Assembly: GCA_022846095.1 (NCBI GenBank)
Contig: AP025583.1
Coordinates: 1,302,001 to 1,366,000 of the forward strand
Reading direction: 5' to 3'
Source of the DNA: Oscillospiraceae bacterium
GTDB taxonomy: Bacteria; Bacillota; Clostridia; Oscillospirales; Oscillospiraceae
DNA length: 64,000 bases
In this document: positions 16,349 through 23,767 of the stretch, piece by piece
Layout of the letters: every line of letters starts with the position of its first letter
Numbering within the stretch: the stretch's first letter is position 1
Made by a program: the position numbers and the translations under genes
The notes under the pieces: model-generated
The model's database searches: none
What the model saw: only the letters and a program-made list of their open reading frames with translations
What the model was told of the DNA's origin: nothing

Positions 16349-17371
16349 ATGGCGAAATCCATCATCGGCTTCGACATAGGATCGGGCGAGCTCAAGCTGG
16401 CCCTTTGGGACGGGGCCCTCATCCGGCGCGTGGTGAGGGAGCCCCTTTTGGACAATCTGGTCAGGGAGGGCCGCATCACCTCCTTCGAGGCCATGGGGGA
16501 CTTCATCAAGGAGTGCGCCAAAAAGCACCGGGTGTCCGGCCGGGACTGCGCGGTGGTGCTGCCGTCGGGGCAGGCCTTCCTGCGGCGCATCAGCCTGCCC
16601 GCCATGTCGGTGGAGCAGCTGGCGGTCAACCTGCCCTATGAGTTCCGGGACTACCTGACCATGGGCAAGGACCAGTATTTTTACGACTACGCCGTCAACG
16701 CCCTGGTGCGGGGGGAGGACGGCGCGCCCGCCGAGCTGGATCTCACCGCCGCGGCGGTGCCCAAGCAGACCATCGGCGAGTACCGGGACATGTTCCGCCG
16801 GGCGGGCTTCAAGCTCCGGGCCGCCGCCCCCGCCGAGTGCGCCTACTCCGCGCTGCTCCGCGCCCGCGCGGCGGCAAGCACGGATGCGGCGGAGAAGGAG
16901 TCCTGCATCCTGGACCTGGGCCACGCCGCCACGCGGATACATATCTTCACCGGCGGGCGCTTTGAGGCCAGCCGCGTCATCGAGTACGGCAGCGGCACGG
17001 TGGACGCCGCCGTGGCCGATGCCATGGGGGTGGACGAGCACGTGGCCCGCACCCTCAAGGAGGCCGACCACGAGGGGGTGCAGGCCCTGGAGGGCCCCAG
17101 GAACATCTACGCCGCCATCGCGGTGGAGATCATGAAGGCCATCAACTTTTACGGCTTCAACAACCGGGAGAGCAACCTCCGGGACGCCTACTGCTGCGGC
17201 GGCGGCACCCGGATCCCCCTGCTGATGGAGGCCGTGGACAAGGCGGTGGACCTGGAGATGCACGGAATTGACACGCTGCTGCCCCCCGCGGCCCGGACGG
17301 AGGAGGAGCTTTCCTCCTTCGCCGCCGCCGTGGGCATCGCCATGACCTGGGGAGGGAAGCCGCATGGGTAA
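16349..17371 (+). CDS. pilM: Pilus assembly protein PilM
   Basis: A 340-aa actin-like cytoplasmic ATPase of the PilM family. Phosphate-1 (IIGFDIGSGELKLAL), phosphate-2 (CILDLGHAATRIHIF) and adenosine (YCCGGGTRIPLL) motifs of the actin fold are present. PilM binds the cytoplasmic N-terminus of PilN and links the PilNO complex to the motors. The ATG is chosen for GGAAGGAG about 10 bases before and for the conserved MAKSIIGFDIG opening; an upstream in-frame extension overlaps pilD and is rejected. It overlaps pilN by eight bases. Confidence 0.88.
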   Translation: MAKSIIGFDIGSGELKLALWDGALIRRVVREPLLDNLVREGRITSFEAMGDFIKECAKKHRVSGRDCAVVLPSGQAFLRRISLPAMSVEQLAVNLPYEFRDYLTMGKDQYFYDYAVNALVRGEDGAPAELDLTAAAVPKQTIGEYRDMFRRAGFKLRAAAPAECAYSALLRARAAASTDAAEKESCILDLGHAATRIHIFTGGRFEASRVIEYGSGTVDAAVADAMGVDEHVARTLKEADHEGVQALEGPRNIYAAIAVEIMKAINFYGFNNRESNLRDAYCCGGGTRIPLLMEAVDKAVDLEMHGIDTLLPPAARTEEELSSFAAAVGIAMTWGGKPHG

Positions 17372-17939
17372 AAAGTCCGTGGTCTACCCCTCCAAGACCA
17401 CCATCAACCTGGTCATCAAGGAGAAGAGCAGTTGGCGCCCCGGCCGGGTGCTGCCCATGTTCCTGGCCCTGGCCGCCGCCGTGGTGCTTTTCGGGAAATT
17501 CGCCGTGGCCGACCGGCTGGCGGGCGTGGCGGAGCAGCAGCGGACCCTGTCCGCCCTGGAGGGGCAGATCGCCGCGCTGGAGCAGGCCACCGACGGCTAT
17601 GAGGCGGTGGCCGAGGAGTACGGCCGCTACTCCGTGGGCTGGATGACCGACGAGGAAAAGACCCTGGTGGACCGGGTGGACATCCTCGACCTCATCCAGG
17701 GGGAGCTGATGGCCTCCTGCACCGTGCGGCAGTTCTCCGTCAGCGCCAACGTGCTCTCCGCCGACCTGTCCGGAATTTCGCTGGAGGACACCTCCCGCAT
17801 CGTCCAGCGGCTCTACGGCTGGCCCGAGGTGTCCACCGTGTCGGTCTACTCCGCCAGCACTCAGACCGAGGAGGGCGAGGAGCCCCGGGTGTCCATGGTC
17901 ATCACCCTGGCCTTGGCCGAGGAAGGGGGCGGGAACTGA
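17364..17939 (+). CDS. pilN: Pilus assembly protein PilN
   Basis: A 191-aa bitopic membrane protein. A short cytoplasmic N-terminus (PSKTTINLVIKEKSSW) precedes one transmembrane helix (VLPMFLALAAAVVLFGKFAV), a coiled coil and an extracytoplasmic ferredoxin-like domain. In PilN the N-terminal INLL-type motif docks onto PilM; here it reads INLVIKEK. It overlaps pilM by eight bases and pilO by one base, so the three are translationally coupled. Identification rests on position, topology and the N-terminal motif. Confidence 0.8.
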   Translation: MGKKSVVYPSKTTINLVIKEKSSWRPGRVLPMFLALAAAVVLFGKFAVADRLAGVAEQQRTLSALEGQIAALEQATDGYEAVAEEYGRYSVGWMTDEEKTLVDRVDILDLIQGELMASCTVRQFSVSANVLSADLSGISLEDTSRIVQRLYGWPEVSTVSVYSASTQTEEGEEPRVSMVITLALAEEGGGN

Positions 17940-18517
17940 TGTCCCTTTCCAAGCAGTTTACCCGGCGGGAAAAGGCGCTCATGACGATTTTGGCCCTGCT
18001 GATGGTGGGCGCGGCCTACTTTTTCGCCGTGCACCAGCCGGTGGAAGCCTCCCTGGAGCAGATCGCCGCCCGCAGGGACGAGGCGGAGCTGGAGGTCATG
18101 GTGCTGGAGGCCAAGCAGACCCGCCTGGACGGGATGCGGCGGGAGCTGGAGGAGATCCTCGCCCAGCCCAACGCCCCCGAGACCCCCAAATACGACAACC
18201 TCCAGCAGCTCATGGTCTTCCTCAACGCCATCATGGGCCCCGCCACCGACTACAGCCTCAGCTTCCAGAACGTGGAGGCGCCGGAGGAGGGGCAGATTGT
18301 CCGCCGGGTGGTGGATATGAGCTTTACCTGTACGGACTACGAAGCCGCCCGCGCGGCGGTGGAGCACCTGCGGGACTGCCCCTTCCGCTGCCAGATCGGC
18401 GCTCTGACCATGGCCCCGGCCGCCGCCGGGCAGGACGCGCCCGCCGCCGGGCTGACCGGGGGCGCGGTGCAGGTGAGCCTGAGCATCACGTTCTTCGAGT
18501 CCCTGGAGCAGCATTGA
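17939..18517 (+). CDS. pilO: Pilus assembly protein PilO
   Basis: A 192-aa PilO-like protein: a short cytoplasmic start (SLSKQFTRREKALM), one transmembrane helix (TILALLMVGAAYFFAVH), a coiled coil (about residues 38-85) and an extracytoplasmic domain. It should pair with PilN to form the alignment complex. It is the last gene of the operon; no PilP or PilQ follows, as expected without an outer membrane. No clear terminator was found after it, only a short T-run region. Confidence 0.78.
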   Translation: MSLSKQFTRREKALMTILALLMVGAAYFFAVHQPVEASLEQIAARRDEAELEVMVLEAKQTRLDGMRRELEEILAQPNAPETPKYDNLQQLMVFLNAIMGPATDYSLSFQNVEAPEEGQIVRRVVDMSFTCTDYEAARAAVEHLRDCPFRCQIGALTMAPAAAGQDAPAAGLTGGAVQVSLSITFFESLEQH

Positions 18518-18570
18518 TAAAAATTGAGCCCGTTTTTTCTCAAAAACCAAGGATTTCAACGCCTTGCCTC

Positions 18571-18599
18571 TTGCAAAAAGGCCGCTTCGGTGGTAGTAT
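18571..18599 (+). promoter_or_regulatory. Promoter of the TetR gene
   Basis: TTGCAA (18571-18576) and TAGTAT (18594-18599) with 17-base spacing, 47 bases upstream of the ATG at 18647. Confidence 0.6.
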
Positions 18600-18646
18600 G
18601 AAGTGAACTAGAGGTTTAATAAACAGTACGAGAGGCTGGGAAAAGA

Positions 18647-19288
18647 ATGAGCAAAAAGCAGGCGCTGACCGAGTTCCACAGAGGTTCCATACTGGCCGCG
18701 GCCGAGCGGCTTTTCGCGGAGAAGGGCACGGAAAAGACCACCATGGACGACATCGCCCGGGAGGCCGAGTACAGCAAGGCCACCCTCTACGTCTACTTCC
18801 AGAGTAAGGAGGAGATCGTCAACGCCATCCTTCTGTCCGGCATGGTCCTGTTACAGAAGAAGATCAAGGAGGCCATCGACTCCAACCCCAACTGGTTCCA
18901 GGCGTACGACGCGGTGTGCACCGCCATCTTCGCGTTCTACGGCGAGAACCCCACCGCCTATGACGCCGCCTCCGGCGACCTGCCGGCGGACATCAAGGGC
19001 GACGAGCAGAGCAAGGGCGTGAAGGACATCCTCCGGGTGGGGGACGAGACGAACACCCTGCTGGCCAATTTCCTGGAGCGGGGCGCGGCGGAGGGCGCGG
19101 TGCGCATCCAGCTCCCCCCCACCGAGACGGTGCTCCTCTTCTGGGCCTCCCTGTCCGGCATGGTGCGCATGGCGGAGAACAAGGGCGGCTACATCGAGCG
19201 CACCATCGGCCTGAGCCGTGCGGACTTCCTCCAGCACGGCGCGCGGATGCTGCTGGACTCCATCACCAAAGGCCGCAGCCTGGGCTAA
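18647..19288 (+). CDS. TetR/AcrR-family transcriptional regulator
   Basis: A 213-aa TetR-type repressor. The N-terminal DNA-binding domain reads ILAAAERLFAEKGTEKTTMDDIA followed by the recognition helix YSKATLYVYFQSKEEIV. The C-terminal ligand-binding domain is helical, with no recognisable subfamily signature. It is monocistronic, with its own promoter and a strong terminator. No efflux pump or other obvious target lies beside it, so its regulon is not evident. Confidence 0.92.
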   Translation: MSKKQALTEFHRGSILAAAERLFAEKGTEKTTMDDIAREAEYSKATLYVYFQSKEEIVNAILLSGMVLLQKKIKEAIDSNPNWFQAYDAVCTAIFAFYGENPTAYDAASGDLPADIKGDEQSKGVKDILRVGDETNTLLANFLERGAAEGAVRIQLPPTETVLLFWASLSGMVRMAENKGGYIERTIGLSRADFLQHGARMLLDSITKGRSLG

Positions 19289-19298
19289 GGGCTGTGGG

Positions 19299-19325
19299 AA
19301 GGGCCACCGCGCTGCGGTGGCCCTT
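19299..19325. terminator. Intrinsic terminator after TetR gene
   Basis: AAGGGCCACCGC (19299-19310) pairs with GCGGTGGCCCTT (19314-19325), followed by TTCTG. Confidence 0.75.
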
Positions 19326-19488
19326 TTCTGCGCCCGGCGTGAAGAAAGCGGCGGGATCGGGAAGAAAATTGCGCGGTGCGAACGGGCGGCAGGCTGACGA
19401 AAGCCCTGGGGCACAATGACTGGGCATTTGGCATGCAATTTGCTTCATTAATAGGCAAACGTGGGAAACGCCCGGGAAGGAGCGCGCT

Positions 19489-19884
19489 ATGAGCTATCTG
19501 ATTGTCACCAACAATTCCAAGTGCTATGATTATTATAAGGACCGCTACGAGGTGGAGTACAACCCCGACTGGACCTACCTGGAGGTGCTGCTCCGGGTGC
19601 GGGATCTGGTGCACACCGGGGCGCAGCTGATCACCCACCCCATGGCGGGCAGCCTGAAGCCCAACCAGACCCCCTTCCGCTCCGTGGTGCTGGGCAGCGA
19701 GAGCATGGAGGACAAGGAGCCCTGGTGGGACGTGACGCTGGTGGAAAACAGCATCGACGCCTGCCAGAAGTTCCTGCGCTGCCGCCCGCTGGCCCACTGG
19801 CAGCAGCGGGCGCTGGACGATTTCAAGACGCTGGACGTGTCCTTTATCGAGGGGGCCCTGGCCCAGGCGCGGGCCAGGGTGTGA
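19489..19884 (+). CDS. grdX: GrdX-like protein
   Basis: A 131-aa protein with the GrdX features: an N-terminal LIVTNNSKCYDYY, a middle VRDLVHTGAQLITHPMAGSLKPNQTPFRSVVL and a C-terminal RCRPLAHWQQRALDDFKTLDVSFIEGAL. GrdX is a small protein of unknown function usually encoded at the head of glycine/sarcosine/betaine reductase operons. Here no selenoprotein reductase gene follows; the next gene, a QueG-like ferredoxin protein, starts three bases after its stop. It is therefore an orphan GrdX or a paralogue with another role. The AAGGAG ribosome site supports the ATG. Confidence 0.72.
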   Translation: MSYLIVTNNSKCYDYYKDRYEVEYNPDWTYLEVLLRVRDLVHTGAQLITHPMAGSLKPNQTPFRSVVLGSESMEDKEPWWDVTLVENSIDACQKFLRCRPLAHWQQRALDDFKTLDVSFIEGALAQARARV

Positions 19885-19887
19885 GCC

Positions 19888-20631
19888 GTGGGACTGTCTG
19901 ACCAGATTGCCGCCGTCCTGCGCGGACGTGTGGAACGCGCGGAGCGGGAGGACCTGTTCCGCGCGCCCCTCTTCGCCTGCTCGGCGGCGGACGACCCCGG
20001 CTACGCCGCCCTCAAGACCCTGGTGGGGCCGTGGCATAAAAGTCCGGAGGAGCTGCTGCCCGGCGCGCGCACGGTGCTCTCCTTTTTTATCCCCTTCACC
20101 CCGGAGGTGGTCCGGGCGGTGCGGGAGGCCGGCGTGGTTGCGCCGGTTTGGGGGGAGGCATACCTGAGGGCCAACGAGCTGCTGGATGAGATCGGCGGGG
20201 CCGTCTCCGGCCTGCTGCGGGACGAGGGGTACGCCGCCGCGCCCATCGCGGCCACCCACACCTACGACCCGGAAAAGCTCCAGTCCATGTGGTCCCACCG
20301 CAGCGCCGCGGCCCTGGCCGGGCTGGGCAGCTTCGGCGTCAACCGCATGCTGATCACCGGGCGGGGCTCCGCCGGGCGGTTCGGCACCGTCCTCACCACG
20401 GCGGAGCTGGAGCCCTCGCCCGCCCCGGCCCCCGACTACTGCCTGAACCACAGGGGGGGCAGGTGCCTGATCTGCGTGGACGCCTGCCCGGCGGGTGCGC
20501 TGAAAACCGGGGAGTTCGCCCCCTTCGTCTGCCACGACAGGCTGCTGGCCAACGCCGACCGCCTGTCCGACATCGGCTTCTGCGACGTGTGCGGCAAGTG
20601 CCTTGCCGCCTGCCCGCTGGCCGTGGTCTAA
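19888..20631 (+). CDS. QueG-like 4Fe-4S ferredoxin-domain protein
   Basis: A 247-aa protein related to the epoxyqueuosine reductase family. A N-terminal domain with SHRSAAALAGLGSFGVNRMLIT (the QueG-like substrate/cobalamin-domain signature) is followed by two Cys clusters at the C-terminus (CLICVDACPAGALK and CDVCGKCLAACP) for two [4Fe-4S] centres. It is shorter than true QueG (about 310-380 aa) and lacks the HEAT-repeat tail, so it may be a related anaerobic reductase rather than the queuosine enzyme. GTG start, three bases after grdX, so the two are likely cotranscribed. Confidence 0.75.
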   Translation: MGLSDQIAAVLRGRVERAEREDLFRAPLFACSAADDPGYAALKTLVGPWHKSPEELLPGARTVLSFFIPFTPEVVRAVREAGVVAPVWGEAYLRANELLDEIGGAVSGLLRDEGYAAAPIAATHTYDPEKLQSMWSHRSAAALAGLGSFGVNRMLITGRGSAGRFGTVLTTAELEPSPAPAPDYCLNHRGGRCLICVDACPAGALKTGEFAPFVCHDRLLANADRLSDIGFCDVCGKCLAACPLAVV

Positions 20632-20653
20632 GGATACATAATAGGAAAAAGGA

Positions 20654-21151
20654 ATGAAGAGCTTGAGCAATCGAGAAGCGGTGCTCGCCCGCCTGGACGA
20701 GCTGAACATCCCCTATGAGCTGACCGAGCACCCGGCGGTGTACACCATCGCGGACATGGAGGCCCAGGGCCTGCTGGAGCAGGGCGAGGTGTGCAAGAAC
20801 CTGTTCGTCCGGGACAACAAGGGCAGGCAGCACTTCCTGGTGGTGGCCCCCGAGGAGCGGGCCATCGATTTGAAGGCCCTGGCAGCGGTGCTGGACAGCA
20901 CCCGGCTCTCCTTCGCCTCGGCGGAGCGGCTGGAGAAGTACCTGGGGGTGACCACCGGCGCGGTGTCCCCCCTCGGGGTGATCAACGACGGGGAGCACGA
21001 GGTCGTGGTGGCCCTGGACGCCGGGCTGAAGGGGAACACCCGCATCGGCGTGCACCCCAACGACAACACCGCCACGGTGTGGCTGGACTGGGACGGGCTG
21101 AAAAAATTCATCCGTGCCCAGGGGAACGAGCTGCGGGTGGTCAAGCTGTAA
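20654..21151 (+). CDS. YbaK/ProX-type aminoacyl-tRNA deacylase
   Basis: A 165-aa member of the YbaK/EbsC/ProXp superfamily, which hydrolyse mischarged aminoacyl-tRNAs such as Ala-tRNAPro or Cys-tRNAPro. Visible signatures are YELTEHPAVYTIADM, CKNLFVRDNKGRQHFLVVAPEERAIDLK with the catalytic Lys region (KNLFV), and GAVSPLGVINDGEHEVVVALD (the GxxxP loop). The length matches free-standing ProXp-ala (PrdX-type) proteins. A terminator follows immediately. Confidence 0.9.
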   Translation: MKSLSNREAVLARLDELNIPYELTEHPAVYTIADMEAQGLLEQGEVCKNLFVRDNKGRQHFLVVAPEERAIDLKALAAVLDSTRLSFASAERLEKYLGVTTGAVSPLGVINDGEHEVVVALDAGLKGNTRIGVHPNDNTATVWLDWDGLKKFIRAQGNELRVVKL

Positions 21152-21157
21152 ATAGGG

Positions 21158-21187
21158 CACAGCCGAGGGCCAAGGCCCTCGGCTGTG
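21158..21187. terminator. Intrinsic terminator after YbaK-type gene
   Basis: CACAGCCGAGGGC (21158-21170) pairs with GCCCTCGGCTGTG (21175-21187), followed by TTTTGC. Confidence 0.8.
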
Positions 21188-21606
21188 TTTTGCGGTTTTT
21201 GGCTGCGCTGTCATTGTGGGGAGGCCCGGGCCTCCGGCGGCGCGATTCTTTGATTGCAAAGAACCGCGGAAGAAACAACCAGGGGCTTCGGCCCCTGGAC
21301 CCGGGGGCCGGCGGCGGTGGGGTTCAGGTAACCTGCAAGACTTGATAGCGCTCAGGGCTCGGTTCGGCCTTTGCCCGATGGTAGTAGGGCTGCCTGGTTT
21401 AAGGTGGCTTCGTCCGAAATCATCCAGGTGTCCCCCGGACACCTGGACCCTGCGGCACATGCCCCGCCCAGACTTGAAGGCAGTTGCAATTCAACTAGTG
21501 CCGAAAACGCCGCCCCAACTGCCCGGCCACATATAACACCTGGCACTTGTAGGGGCGATTCATGAATCGCCCGTTCCTGATGCGCCTTATCCCCCAAAGT
21601 CTGCCC
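21188..21606. other. Non-coding stretch with inverted repeats
   Basis: About 420 bases without a supported gene. It contains a perfect 16-bp palindrome GGAGGCCCGGGCCTCC (21220-21235), a tetraloop hairpin CCAGGGGC-TTCG-GCCCCTGG (21279-21298) and the REP-like palindrome described next. Short reading frames here have no ribosome sites and no family resemblance. It looks like accumulated repetitive intergenic DNA. Confidence 0.5.
21553..21572. repeat. REP-like palindrome
   Basis: GGGCGATTCATGAATCGCCC is a perfect 20-bp palindrome, embedded in GTAG-GGGC...CGCCCG. From general knowledge, near-identical elements are dispersed in many GC-rich Clostridia genomes. Only one copy is seen in this window. 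Confidence 0.65.
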
Positions 21607-21635
21607 TTGACAGGCGACTTTCCGCCCGGTATAGT
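21607..21635 (+). promoter_or_regulatory. Consensus promoter of apbE
   Basis: TTGACA (21607-21612) and TATAGT (21630-21635) at 17-base spacing, 22 bases before the ATG at 21657. The leader is too short for a riboswitch. Confidence 0.85.
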
Positions 21636-21656
21636 GGGAATTCGGGAAGTGATACC

Positions 21657-22709
21657 ATGAAAAAAACCATCGCGGCGCTGCTGCTGGCGGCGCTGCTGCT
21701 GTCCCTGGCCGCCTGCGGGGACAAGGGCCCCCGGCGGTACGAGGCCAATTACTGGGACCTGTTCGACACCGCCACCTCCATCACGGGGTACGCCGAGGGC
21801 GAGGCGGACTTCACCCGGCAGGCCCGCTTCGTCCACGACGAGCTGCTGGACTACCACAGGCTCTACGACATCTACAACGACTACGAGGGCGTGAACAACC
21901 TCAAGACCGTCAACGACAGCGCCGGGCAGGCCCCGGTGCGGGTGGATCAAAAGATCATCGACCTGCTGCTGGCCTGCAGGGAGCTCTACGGGGTGACGCA
22001 GGGCCGGGTGAACGTGGCCATGGGCAGCGTGCTCTCCCTCTGGCACGACTACCGGGAGGCGGGCACCGCCCACCCGGAGCAGGCCGCGCTGCCCCCCATG
22101 GAGGCGCTGGAGGAGGCCGCCCGCCACACCGCCATCGAAGATCTGGTCATCGATGAGCGGGCCTCCACGGTGTACCTGGCCGACCCGGACATGCGCCTGG
22201 ACGTGGGCGCCGTCGCCAAGGGGTACGCCGCCCAGCGGGTGGCCGAGGCCTGCCGGGCGCAGGGGTACGGCTCCCTGCTGATCAGCGTGGGGGGCAACGT
22301 GTGCGCCATCGGCGGGCAGGACAGTGCGGGTAAGCCCTGGACGGTGGCCGTGACCGACCCCTCCGGGGAGCGCCCCTACCTCCACGCGCTGGCGGTGGCC
22401 GACGCCACCCTGGTCACCAGCGGCAGCTATCAGCGGCAGTACACGGTGGACGGGAAGTCCTACCACCACATCATCGACCCGGACACCCTCATGCCCGCCG
22501 CCTACTTCACCTCGGTGACGGTGCTGGCGGAGGACTCGGGTCGCGCCGACGCCCTGTCCACCGCCCTGTTTATCCTGCCCTACGGGGAGGGCGCGGCCCT
22601 GGCGGCCTCCCTGGACGGGGTTGAGGCCCTGTGGGTGGAGACGGACGGAACCCAGCACATGACCGACGGCTTCCGGGCCGCACTGGTGGACGAGGCGCTG
22701 AAAAAGTGA
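21657..22709 (+). CDS. apbE: FAD:protein FMN transferase ApbE (lipoprotein)
   Basis: A 350-aa lipoprotein: signal peptide with lipobox LAAC (Cys20). Mature motifs are FDTATSITGYAEG, LDVGAVAKGYAAQRVAE (the FAD/Mg-binding region), SLLISVGGNVCAIG, and SGSYQRQYTVDGKSYHHIIDP with the conserved acidic and His metal ligands. ApbE covalently attaches FMN to Thr of extracytoplasmic proteins such as RnfG/NqrC-type flavin carriers. It stands alone between a strong promoter and a terminator; no Rnf operon is in the window. Confidence 0.93.
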   Translation: MKKTIAALLLAALLLSLAACGDKGPRRYEANYWDLFDTATSITGYAEGEADFTRQARFVHDELLDYHRLYDIYNDYEGVNNLKTVNDSAGQAPVRVDQKIIDLLLACRELYGVTQGRVNVAMGSVLSLWHDYREAGTAHPEQAALPPMEALEEAARHTAIEDLVIDERASTVYLADPDMRLDVGAVAKGYAAQRVAEACRAQGYGSLLISVGGNVCAIGGQDSAGKPWTVAVTDPSGERPYLHALAVADATLVTSGSYQRQYTVDGKSYHHIIDPDTLMPAAYFTSVTVLAEDSGRADALSTALFILPYGEGAALAASLDGVEALWVETDGTQHMTDGFRAALVDEALKK

Positions 22710-22721
22710 TATAATTCTCCC

Positions 22722-22757
22722 ACCGGGGGCCGAATAAGGTTTGATTCGGCCCCCGGT
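22722..22757. terminator. Intrinsic terminator after apbE
   Basis: ACCGGGGGCCGAAT (22722-22735) pairs with ATTCGGCCCCCGGT (22744-22757), followed by GCTATTTT. Confidence 0.85.
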
Positions 22758-22789
22758 GCTATTTTATGGAATAAGGGAAGTGCGGTAGG

Positions 22790-23647
22790 ATGACGGTTGG
22801 GTTTATCGGCACGGGGATTATGGGCGCGGCCATGGCGGCCAATCTGATCAGGGCGGGCTTTGACCTGCGGGTTTACAGCCGCACCCGGGCCAAGGCGGCG
22901 GAGCTGGAGGCAATGGGCGCGGCGTGGGCGGACAGCCCGGCGGCGTGCTGCGCCGGGTGCGGCGCGGTGATCACCATGGTGGGCTTCCCGGAGGACGTGC
23001 GCCAGGTCTACTTCGGCGCGGACGGCGTGTTGGCGGGGGCCGCGCCGGGGGCCTGCCTCATCGACATGACCACCACCAGTCCCAAGCTGTCGGTGGAGAT
23101 CTATGCCGCGGCGAAGGAGAGGGGCCTCTTCGCCCTGGACGCCCCGGTCTCCGGCGGGGACACGGGGGCGAAGGCGGGCACCCTGGCCATTATGGCCGGG
23201 GGCGACCGGGAGGCCTTTGACCGCTGCCTGCCCCTGTTCCGTGCCATGGGGAAGAACGTGGTCTACGAGGGGCCGGCGGGCAGCGGCCAGCACACCAAGA
23301 TGGCCAACCAGATCGCCATCGCCGGGGCCATGGCCGGGCTGTGCGAGGCTATGACCTATGCCGGAAAAGCGGGGCTGGACGTGGAAAAGACCATCGCCAC
23401 CATCCGCACCGGCGCGGCGGGCAGCGCCCAGCTGGAGGCCTACGCCCCCAAGATCCTGGCGGGGGACTACGCCCCCGGCTTCTACATCCGCCACTTCATC
23501 AAGGACATGGCCATCGCCCGGGAGGAGTACGCCGCCCTGGGCGGCGCTCTGGAGGTGCTGGACAAGGTGCTGGAGATGTACCGCGCCCTGGCGGGACAGG
23601 GGAAGGACGGCCTGGGGACCCAGGCGCTGGTGGAGTTTTACCGGTAG
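22790..23647 (+). CDS. NAD(P)-dependent beta-hydroxyacid dehydrogenase (GarR/HIBADH family)
   Basis: A 285-aa protein of the 3-hydroxyisobutyrate / tartronate-semialdehyde reductase family. It has an N-terminal Rossmann motif GFIGTGIMGAAMAANLI, the substrate loop DAPVSGGDTGAKAGTLAIMAGG, the catalytic Lys motif GSGQHTKMANQIAIAGAMAGLCEAM and a C-terminal helical domain with FYIRHFIKDMAIAREE. Family members interconvert a 3-hydroxyacid and its semialdehyde; the substrate cannot be read from sequence. It lies between the apbE terminator and the promoter of the next gene. Confidence 0.9.
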   Translation: MTVGFIGTGIMGAAMAANLIRAGFDLRVYSRTRAKAAELEAMGAAWADSPAACCAGCGAVITMVGFPEDVRQVYFGADGVLAGAAPGACLIDMTTTSPKLSVEIYAAAKERGLFALDAPVSGGDTGAKAGTLAIMAGGDREAFDRCLPLFRAMGKNVVYEGPAGSGQHTKMANQIAIAGAMAGLCEAMTYAGKAGLDVEKTIATIRTGAAGSAQLEAYAPKILAGDYAPGFYIRHFIKDMAIAREEYAALGGALEVLDKVLEMYRALAGQGKDGLGTQALVEFYR

Positions 23648-23701
23648 TGCGCATAAAGCGAAGTCTTATGCGCGCGCCCTGGAAAAAGGAACCGGCACAC
23701 G

Positions 23702-23730
23702 TTGAATATAGGGCCGGGCAGTGGTAGAAT
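23702..23730 (+). promoter_or_regulatory. Promoter of the SBP/GGDEF-EAL pair
   Basis: TTGAAT (23702-23707) and TAGAAT (23725-23730) at 17-base spacing, 38 bases upstream of the ATG at 23768. Confidence 0.7.
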
Positions 23731-23767
23731 GTAATGATCTTGATTGACTAATTTGGAGGAAGACTGC

